From GCA-003244245 sp036279835 (GTDB lineage: Bacteria > Actinomycetota > Actinomycetes > Mycobacteriales > Pseudonocardiaceae): DNA of 10,186 bases. The DNA lies in NCBI GenBank assembly GCA_036279835.1, contig DASUII010000256.1, positions 1 to 10,186 of the forward strand, given 5' to 3'. The notes below the pieces were generated by a model. The model was not told the DNA's origin and did no database searches. It was given only the letters and a program-made list of their open reading frames with translations. Position 1 is the stretch's first letter. Each line of letters opens with the position of its first letter. A program made the translations under genes and the position numbers. Positions 4,993-10,186 of the stretch are shown piece by piece.

Positions 4993-5829
4993 GTGCAGCA
5001 CATAGCGGCGGGTAAGGTGCGAGACCTGTATTCATTAGATGGCGACGTTTTGCTTGTCGCTTCGGATCGGATCTCGATCTATGATGTGGTACTTCCGACC
5101 GCCATTCCGGACAAGGGCGCGCTGCTGACGCAATTATCGGTATGGTGGTTTCACCAGCTCAAAGATGTGACGCCCAACCACCTGATCTCAGGCACTGATG
5201 TGCCGTCGGAGTTCGGGGCGCGGGCGATGCGCTGCATCCCGCTGCGGATGGTTCCGGTGGAGTGCATCGCCCGCGGTTACCTCGCCGGCCTGGGGCTGCG
5301 CGAGTACGAGAAGACCGGCACGGTGTCGGGTGTGGCGTTGCCTGCCGGGCTGGTCGCTGGCAGCCGGCTACCTGAGCCGATCTTCACGCCGACCACCAAA
5401 TCGACAACCGGCCACGATGAGTTCATCACCTTCGACGACGTAGTTCGCGACATCGGAGAAGCTACTGCGCAACGCCTCCGTAGCCGGAGCCTGGAGCTTT
5501 ACACAACAGCTGCGGAGCACGCGGCGGACAATGGTGTCATCATCGCGGACACGAAGTTCGAGTTCGGCTGGGACGCCACCGGGCAATTGACGCTCGGAGA
5601 CGAAGCAATCACGTCGGATTCATCACGGTTCTGGCTCGCGGAGAGCTGGCGACCAGGTGAGCAGCCACACGCGCTGGACAAGCAGTTCGTTCGGGACTGG
5701 GCGGTAGGCACGGGATGGGACCGCGAGCCTCCCGGACCTGTCATTGCGTCCTCGATCGTGGCCGAAACGCGGCGGCGCTACATCGAAGCCTACGAGCGCA
5801 TCACCGGAGTCACCTGGCCGTCGTCGTAA
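4993..5829 (+). CDS. purC: Phosphoribosylaminoimidazole-succinocarboxamide (SAICAR) synthetase
   Basis: This 278-residue enzyme ligates CAIR and aspartate with ATP to form SAICAR, a step of de novo purine synthesis in the cytosol. All family blocks are intact: GKVRDLY (7-13), VASDRISIYDVV (22-33), IPDKGALLTQLSVWWF (38-53), NHLISGTDVPSE (62-73), PVECIARGYLAGLG (88-101), FTPTTK (131-136), the signature IIADTKFEFG (183-192), TSDSSRFW (207-214) and LDKQFVRDW (228-236). The start is the GTG at 4993. It lacks the roughly 8-residue lead seen before QHVASGKVR in mycobacterial PurC, but QHIAAGKVRDLY is the natural family start. No other pur gene is visible nearby. The first part is AT-richer than the neighbours by eye and has TTA at codons 15 and 48. 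serC starts 9 bp after its stop, so the two are probably co-transcribed. Confidence 0.95.
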   Translation: MQHIAAGKVRDLYSLDGDVLLVASDRISIYDVVLPTAIPDKGALLTQLSVWWFHQLKDVTPNHLISGTDVPSEFGARAMRCIPLRMVPVECIARGYLAGLGLREYEKTGTVSGVALPAGLVAGSRLPEPIFTPTTKSTTGHDEFITFDDVVRDIGEATAQRLRSRSLELYTTAAEHAADNGVIIADTKFEFGWDATGQLTLGDEAITSDSSRFWLAESWRPGEQPHALDKQFVRDWAVGTGWDREPPGPVIASSIVAETRRRYIEAYERITGVTWPSS

Positions 5830-5838
5830 TCTGATGGC

Positions 5839-6969
5839 ATGACACAGACCGCGCAGCTGACGATCCCCGCCGGACTGAAACCCGCTGACGGCCGCTTCGG
5901 TTGCGGGCCGTCGAAGGTACGTCCCGAGCAGCTGGCCGCGCTAGCCACCAGCGGCGCCTCGCGGATGGGCACCTCGCATCGGCAGAAACCGGTGAAGTCC
6001 CTGGTCGGACGGATCCGCGCCGGATTAAGCGAGCTGTTCTCGCTACCCGAGGGATACCAGGTCGTACTCGGCAACGGCGGCACCAACGCGTTCTGGGATG
6101 TCGCCGCCTTGGGCCTGGTCCGGAACCGCTCGCTGCACCTCACCTACGGCGAGTTCTCCGCGAAGTTCGCCGCCGTCACGACGCGCGCCCCGTTCCTGAC
6201 CGATCCGGTGGTGATCTCCGCCCCGCCGGGCGACGCCCCGGCACCGGTCGCGGACCCGTCCTGTGACCTGATCGGTTGGGCACACAACGAGACGTCTACT
6301 GGAGTGATGGTTCCAGTGTGCCGGCCGGCCGGTTCGCAGGGCGCGCTGGTGGCGATCGACGCGACCAGCGGTGCCGGTGGCCTGCCGGTCCACGCCGCCG
6401 ACGTCGACGTCTACTACTTCGCGCCGCAGAAGTGTTTCGCCTCCGACGGCGGGCTGTGGATCGCGCTGCTCAGCCCGGCCGCGCTGGAGCGGGTCGCCGA
6501 AATCGGCTCGTCGGACCGGTGGGTGCCTGAGTTTCTCTCGCTGCCCACCGCCTTGGACAACACCCTCAAAGACCAGACCTACAACACCCCAGCGATTGCG
6601 ACGCTGCTGCTGCTGGTCGACCAGATCGAGTGGATGCTCGCCGGTGGCGGGCTGGACTGGTGTGTCGCGCGTACCACCGACTCGTCGTCGCGGCTGTACT
6701 CCTGGTCCGAGTCCACGCCGTACACGACACCGTTCGTCGTCGACCCCGTCAAGCGCTCGCTGGTGGTCGGCACGGTGGATTTCGTCGACAGCGTCGACGC
6801 CGCTGCGGTCGCCGCCGTGTTGCGGGCCAACGGCATCGTCGACACCGAGCCCTACCGTAAGCTCGGCCGCAACCAGCTGCGGGTCGGGATGTTCCCGGCC
6901 GTCGATCCGGACGACGTCGCCGCGCTTACCGAGTGTATCGACTGGGTGGTCGAGCGGCTGCCTAATTGA
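5839..6969 (+). CDS. serC: Phosphoserine aminotransferase
   Basis: This 376-residue PLP enzyme converts 3-phosphohydroxypyruvate and glutamate to O-phosphoserine and 2-oxoglutarate, the second step of serine synthesis; some SerC proteins also act in pyridoxine synthesis. Visible landmarks are RFGCGPSKVRPEQL (19-32), LGNGGTNAFWD (77-87), WAHNETSTG (147-155), VAIDATSGAG (171-180) with the PLP-binding Asp174, and YFAPQKCFASDGGLW (193-207) with the Schiff-base Lys198. The Lys context and length fit the actinobacterial SerC type. The ATG at 5839 begins 9 bp after the purC stop and has no clear Shine-Dalgarno sequence, which suggests coupling to purC translation. The hairpin at 6986-7028 follows the stop. 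The serC-sepH order matches that recalled for mycobacteria. Confidence 0.95.
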   Translation: MTQTAQLTIPAGLKPADGRFGCGPSKVRPEQLAALATSGASRMGTSHRQKPVKSLVGRIRAGLSELFSLPEGYQVVLGNGGTNAFWDVAALGLVRNRSLHLTYGEFSAKFAAVTTRAPFLTDPVVISAPPGDAPAPVADPSCDLIGWAHNETSTGVMVPVCRPAGSQGALVAIDATSGAGGLPVHAADVDVYYFAPQKCFASDGGLWIALLSPAALERVAEIGSSDRWVPEFLSLPTALDNTLKDQTYNTPAIATLLLLVDQIEWMLAGGGLDWCVARTTDSSSRLYSWSESTPYTTPFVVDPVKRSLVVGTVDFVDSVDAAAVAAVLRANGIVDTEPYRKLGRNQLRVGMFPAVDPDDVAALTECIDWVVERLPN

Positions 6970-6985
6970 GCTGCATGTGAGACTC

Positions 6986-7028
6986 GGCGGTCAGCGGCGC
7001 GCCTCCCCCGGCTTCGCCGCTGACCGCC
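6986..7028 (+). terminator. Stem-loop between serC and sepH (possible serC terminator)
   Basis: A perfect 14-bp stem, GGCGGTCAGCGGCG (6986-6999) with CGCCGCTGACCGCC (7015-7028), encloses a 15-nt loop 16 bp after the serC stop. No T-tract follows, which is common for actinobacterial hairpin terminators. It would separate purC-serC transcription from sepH, whose Shine-Dalgarno sequence begins 23 bp later. Confidence 0.6.
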
Positions 7029-7051
7029 CTACGGTGGTGAGTACTTGATGT

Positions 7052-7056
7052 GGAGG
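7052..7056 (+). promoter_or_regulatory. sepH ribosome binding site
   Basis: GGAGG 7 nt before the ATG at 7064; it settles the sepH start. Confidence 0.75.
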
Positions 7057-7063
7057 TCCTCGG

Positions 7064-7804
7064 ATGCGTGCGCTGCGAATTGCCGGTCTGGGGACCGACG
7101 GCTGCACGATCATCCTGGAGACCGGGGATCGGCGCGACCGGTTCACCCTAGTAGTGGACGACACGCTGCACGCGGCGGTCCGGGGCGATCTTCCGCGGCT
7201 GGATCCGACCGAGATCGATCCGGCGAGTGAGATGCGGCCCCGGGAAATTCAGGCCCGGGTCAGGGCTGGAGCGTCCGTCGAACAGCTGGCCACCGCCGCT
7301 GGCGTGTCCAGCGAGCGGATCGAGCGGTTTGCCTACCCGGTGCTGTTGGAGCGATCCCGGATGGCGCAGCTGGCTCAGCAAGCCCACCCGGTGCGCGCCG
7401 ACGGCCCCGATGTGCGCACTCTGGAGCAGGTCGTTGCCGACACTTTCCACCGCCGTGGTCACGATCTCAACGCGGTGACCTGGGATTCCTGGCGCGGAGA
7501 GGACGGCAAATGGGCCGTGCAGCTGCGCTGGCGGGCCGGCCGGTCGGAGAACCGGGCGCAGTGGACGTTGCATCCAGGTGCGCACGGCGGCACCGTCACC
7601 GCGGTCGACGATCACGCCACCGACCTGATCGACCCGCAACCGGCCGCGCAACTGCGCACGGTTGCCCCGGTGACCGACGAGGCGCGCCCAGCGCTGGCAG
7701 TCCCCGACGACGCCCCCGGCCACCCACCCAAACGCCCCCGCAAGAACCGCGCCGCCATCCCCTCCTGGGAAGACGTCCTGCTCGGCGTCCGCTCCCCTAG
7801 CTAG
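7064..7804 (+). CDS. sepH: Septation protein SepH (DUF3071 family)
   Basis: This 246-residue protein matches actinobacterial SepH/DUF3071 (Rv0883c in M. tuberculosis). Family knowledge: SepH binds FtsZ and promotes its assembly during septation in Streptomyces. Seen here are the N-terminal block MRALRIAGLGTDG (1-13), a helix-turn-helix-like stretch PREIQARVRAGASVEQLATA (59-78) followed by RFAYPVLLERSRMAQLA (88-104), VTWDSWRGEDGKWAVQLRW (138-156), PGAHGGTVTAVDD (171-183), a variable Pro/Ala-rich linker with a basic KRPRKNR (223-229), and the conserved tail IPSWEDVLLGVRS (232-244). There is no signal peptide or membrane segment, so it is cytoplasmic. The start is well supported by GGAGG 7 nt upstream. 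It follows serC, separated by a hairpin, and is followed after 67 bp by the ABC transporter genes on the same strand. Confidence 0.93.
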   Translation: MRALRIAGLGTDGCTIILETGDRRDRFTLVVDDTLHAAVRGDLPRLDPTEIDPASEMRPREIQARVRAGASVEQLATAAGVSSERIERFAYPVLLERSRMAQLAQQAHPVRADGPDVRTLEQVVADTFHRRGHDLNAVTWDSWRGEDGKWAVQLRWRAGRSENRAQWTLHPGAHGGTVTAVDDHATDLIDPQPAAQLRTVAPVTDEARPALAVPDDAPGHPPKRPRKNRAAIPSWEDVLLGVRSPS

Positions 7805-7871
7805 ACCGCGTTCTGGATGACGCGAAAATGGGGTGCCCCGGGCAAGGGGGGCGGTTAGCGTTTGGGGGGTT

Positions 7872-9641
7872 ATGGGCCCCCCTCCACAATCCTCTCTGGC
7901 TGTGCTGCGCCGGTTGGCGCCCTACGCACGGCCGGTACGCGGGCGGTTGCTGGGCTCGGGCGCCGCGGCGCTGGGGGCGATGCTGGCCGGGTTGGGCATC
8001 CCGCTGCTGATCCAGCGGATCGTCGACGGCCCGCTCGCTCACCGGGATCGATCCTCGCTACTGCTGCTGTCACTCGGAGTGCTCGCGCTCGGGGTACTCG
8101 AGGCCGGCCTGATCTATCTACGCCGGGCGGTGGGCGCGCGCCCGACCACGGAGATCGAGAAACGGATGCGGGCCGATCTCTACCACCACCTCCAGCAGCT
8201 TCCGGTGGCCTTCCACGACCGCTGGCAGTCCGGGCAGCTGCTGTCCCGCGCGATCAGTGACCTGAGCACGATCCGCCGGTTCGTCGCCTTCTCGGGGCTG
8301 TTCCTGGTGGTCAACATGCTGACCGTACTGATCGGGATGGCTGTCCTGCTGGTGATCGCACCGGCGCTCGGGGCGCTCGCCGTGATCATGGCGATACCGC
8401 TGGTGGTGCTGTGCGGGCGCTACGAGCGGCGCTACCGGTCAGCCGCTCGGCGGGCACAGGATCAGGTGGGAGACCTGGCAACCACCGTGGGGGAAGCCGC
8501 TTCAGGCATCCGGGTGCTGAAGTCTTTCGGCCAGGGTCGCCGGGCCACCCAGACCTTCCTGGCGCAGGCCCGCGAGCTGCGCCGAACCGAGCTGACCAAG
8601 GTGGGCGTGCTCGCCACCCTCTGGGCGTTGATCATCGCGCTACCGGAGCTCACGCTGGCCGCGATGCTGGCACTGGGCGGATATGAGGTGGCGATCGGAT
8701 CGCTTTCCCTGGGCACCGTCATCGGGGCGATCACCATCCTCACCTACCTGCTCTGGCCGCTGGAGTCGCTGGGCTGGTTGCTAGCTGACGCCGGTAATGC
8801 CGCCGCGGCGACCATCCGGTATTGGGAGGTGTGCGACACCGCTGTGACAGTGGCCGACCCGCCGCGACCCCGGGCCCCGGCGCAGCCGGTGCGCGGCGGG
8901 CTGCGGATCGAGGCGGTGCACTTCCGGTTTCCGGGCGCCCCCACCGACGTGCTGCGCGGGGTGGACCTCGACGTCCGACCGGGCGAGACAATGGCACTGG
9001 TGGGCGCGACCGGCAGCGGCAAGACCACCCTGACCGCGCTGGTACCCCGGCTGGCCGACGTCACCAGCGGCCGCATCGTGATCGACGGCGTCGACGTGCG
9101 GGACCTGGCGCTGGCCGAGCTGCGTACGATCGTGGCGACGGCCTTCGAAGACCCGGTGCTGTTCTCCGCGTCGGTCCGGGAGAACGTGGCGCTGGGCGCA
9201 CCGCAGGCCTGCGACGACGATGTGCGTCGCGCGCTGCGGATCGCCCACGCCGAGGCGTTCGTCGATGCGTTGCCCTGGGGCCTGGACACTCGGATCGGCG
9301 AGCAGGGCCTGACGCTGTCCGGTGGTCAACGGCAGCGGCTGGCGCTGGCCCGCGCGGTGATCGGGCAGCCGGCGGTGCTCGTGCTCGACGACCCGCTGTC
9401 CGCACTAGACGTCCACACCGAGGCCGAGGTCGAGGCGGCCCTGCGCCGGGTGCTGCACGGTGTGACCGCGCTGGTGGTGGCCCACCGGCCATCCACCGTG
9501 CAACTTGCCGACCGGGTGGCGCTGCTCGCCGGTGGCCGGATCGAGGCCGTGGGCACCCACTCCGAGCTGCTCGCCGAGGTGCCCGAGTATCGCCGGCTGC
9601 TGTCCACTATGGATACGGATGCCCAGGCGGTGACGCGATGA
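7872..9641 (+). CDS. ABC exporter half-transporter (TMD-NBD), degenerate-site subunit
   Basis: This 589-residue protein has an N-terminal six-helix membrane domain (hydrophobic stretches near 28-50, 62-86, 139-182, 245-268, 280-300; intracellular motif FHDRWQSGQLLSRAISDL at 114-131) and a C-terminal nucleotide-binding domain. The latter has Walker A GATGSGKTT (378-386), Glu426 in AFEDPVLFS where most relatives have the Q-loop Gln, signature LSGGQRQR (482-489), Walker B VLVLDD (502-507) with Asp507 replacing the catalytic Glu, and H-loop His538. This is the pattern of the weakly hydrolysing subunit in heterodimeric exporters of the TM287/288 and BmrC/D kind. The substrate is unknown; drugs or lipids are the usual guesses. 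I chose the ATG at 7872; GTG at 7833 would add 13 residues of non-family-like sequence, and neither has a well-spaced Shine-Dalgarno sequence. It overlaps the next gene by 4 bp. Confidence 0.9.
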   Translation: MGPPPQSSLAVLRRLAPYARPVRGRLLGSGAAALGAMLAGLGIPLLIQRIVDGPLAHRDRSSLLLLSLGVLALGVLEAGLIYLRRAVGARPTTEIEKRMRADLYHHLQQLPVAFHDRWQSGQLLSRAISDLSTIRRFVAFSGLFLVVNMLTVLIGMAVLLVIAPALGALAVIMAIPLVVLCGRYERRYRSAARRAQDQVGDLATTVGEAASGIRVLKSFGQGRRATQTFLAQARELRRTELTKVGVLATLWALIIALPELTLAAMLALGGYEVAIGSLSLGTVIGAITILTYLLWPLESLGWLLADAGNAAAATIRYWEVCDTAVTVADPPRPRAPAQPVRGGLRIEAVHFRFPGAPTDVLRGVDLDVRPGETMALVGATGSGKTTLTALVPRLADVTSGRIVIDGVDVRDLALAELRTIVATAFEDPVLFSASVRENVALGAPQACDDDVRRALRIAHAEAFVDALPWGLDTRIGEQGLTLSGGQRQRLALARAVIGQPAVLVLDDPLSALDVHTEAEVEAALRRVLHGVTALVVAHRPSTVQLADRVALLAGGRIEAVGTHSELLAEVPEYRRLLSTMDTDAQAVTR

Positions 9642-10186
9642 CACAGCAGTGGCAGGGCGTCGCCGCCGAGGACCTCGACACGATCGACACCGCCACCGGG
9701 TTGCGGTTAGCCACCCGGTCGCGGCGGCTGCTCAGCTCGCTGCTGCGCCCGCAACTGCGCCGGATCAGCGCCGCGGCCGGACTGCTCCTTGCCGACCAGG
9801 TCGCGCTGCTGGCCGGACCGCTACTGATCGCCGTGGCGATCGACCGCGGCATCCCGGCAGCCCTCGACGGTCGGACCGGCCCGCTGATCTGGTGCATCGC
9901 CGGCTACGCGGTGACCGGTTTGGCCGACGCGCTGACCGTCAGCGCGTTTCTGCGGCTGTCTGGGCGGATCGGGCAGGAAGTGCTGCTTGATCTACGTGAG
10001 CGGGTGTTCGCGCAGGTCCAGCGGCTGTCATTGGCGTTCCACGAGCGCTACACGTCGGGCCGGGTGATCTCTCGGCTGACCAGCGACCTGGACTCCTTGC
10101 AGGAGATGCTGGACAAGGGGCTGGACGGGTTCTTCATCTCGGTGTTGTCCATCGTCGGCATCGGCGCGATGCTGCTGGTGCTGGAC
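9638..10186 (+). CDS. ABC exporter half-transporter, second subunit (cut by window edge)
   Basis: The first 183 codons of a second ABC transporter half are visible. The ATG at 9638 overlaps the upstream stop (ATGA), so the two subunits are translationally coupled and probably made in equal amounts as a heterodimer. A polar N-terminal extension of about 35 residues precedes membrane helices near 45-68 and 82-106 and the start of a third near 163. Between them is the typical intracellular segment VLLDLRERVFAQVQRLSLAF (114-133), continuing HERYTSGRVISRLTSDLDSL (134-153). The nucleotide-binding domain lies beyond the window. By analogy with other asymmetric pairs it should carry a canonical Walker B Glu. 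The substrate cannot be inferred. Confidence 0.88.
   Translation, partial: MTQQWQGVAAEDLDTIDTATGLRLATRSRRLLSSLLRPQLRRISAAAGLLLADQVALLAGPLLIAVAIDRGIPAALDGRTGPLIWCIAGYAVTGLADALTVSAFLRLSGRIGQEVLLDLRERVFAQVQRLSLAFHERYTSGRVISRLTSDLDSLQEMLDKGLDGFFISVLSIVGIGAMLLVLD

Noticed and set aside
4702..5001. A 100-codon N-terminal extension of the RibD-like protein (start at 5001)
   Set aside because: The added residues are an out-of-frame reading of the flavin reductase fragment and the divergent promoter region, rich in Arg/Gly/Cys, and family homology begins at the GTG at 4701.
6986..7028. The serC-sepH stem-loop as a riboswitch
   Set aside because: It is a single plain hairpin with no multi-helix architecture, placed right after the serC stop, so a terminator-like role is simpler.
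7833..7871. A 13-residue longer start for the first ABC subunit (GTG 7833)
   Set aside because: The added residues look unlike transporter N-termini and there is no ribosome binding site before it; kept as an alternative only.
8744..9329. Minus-strand frames of about 180 codons inside the ABC transporter gene
   Set aside because: They lie opposite the nucleotide-binding domain, whose motifs are all readable on the plus strand; typical high-GC shadows.

Overview
The window comes from the chromosome of a high-GC actinobacterium. The proteins read like the mycobacterial and Pseudonocardiaceae versions of each family. The citA, serC, sepH neighbourhood resembles the Rv0883c-Rv0889c area of Mycobacterium tuberculosis as I remember it. 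GTG starts and 4-bp stop/start overlaps are frequent. A Pseudonocardiales-like host is an inference from protein flavour and from the presence of mtnA; I could not run a search.

Layout. Bases 1-2339 hold a minus-strand run, pdxH > gltA > mtnA (the last cut by the window edge): pyridoxal-phosphate supply, the main citrate synthase and methionine salvage. A 205-bp divergent control region (2340-2544) separates this run from citA, a second citrate synthase on the plus strand. It carries a triple 9-bp repeat touching the pdxH Shine-Dalgarno sequence and a 14-bp palindrome. Bases 3694-3939 are a non-coding gap between convergent genes. It contains a 14-bp palindrome and, 2 bp further on, a perfect inverted repeat with 24-bp arms.

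Bases 3940-4886 (minus strand) hold a stand-alone RibD C-domain (pyrimidine reductase-like) gene. Upstream of it, overlapping by 4 bp (GTGA), lies a flavin reductase gene truncated to 62 codons, probably a decayed remnant. Divergent from these is purC (SAICAR synthetase, possibly leaderless), then serC 9 bp later (phosphoserine aminotransferase, a PLP enzyme) and sepH (FtsZ-associated septation protein), with a 14-bp-stem hairpin between serC and sepH. From 7872 to the end is a heterodimeric ABC exporter operon. The first half-transporter has a degenerate catalytic site (Asp for the Walker B Glu), and the second, cut by the window edge, overlaps it by ATGA.

Most of the window is central metabolism and cell division. 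The part that looks accessory or rearranged is 3694-5829, between citA and serC: palindromic intergenic DNA, a truncated flavin reductase and a purC without other purine genes nearby. I see no tRNA, rRNA, CRISPR array, transposase or phage gene. I found no convincing evidence of a wholly new system; the best leads are the 24-bp inverted repeat, the truncated flavin reductase gene and the purC placement.
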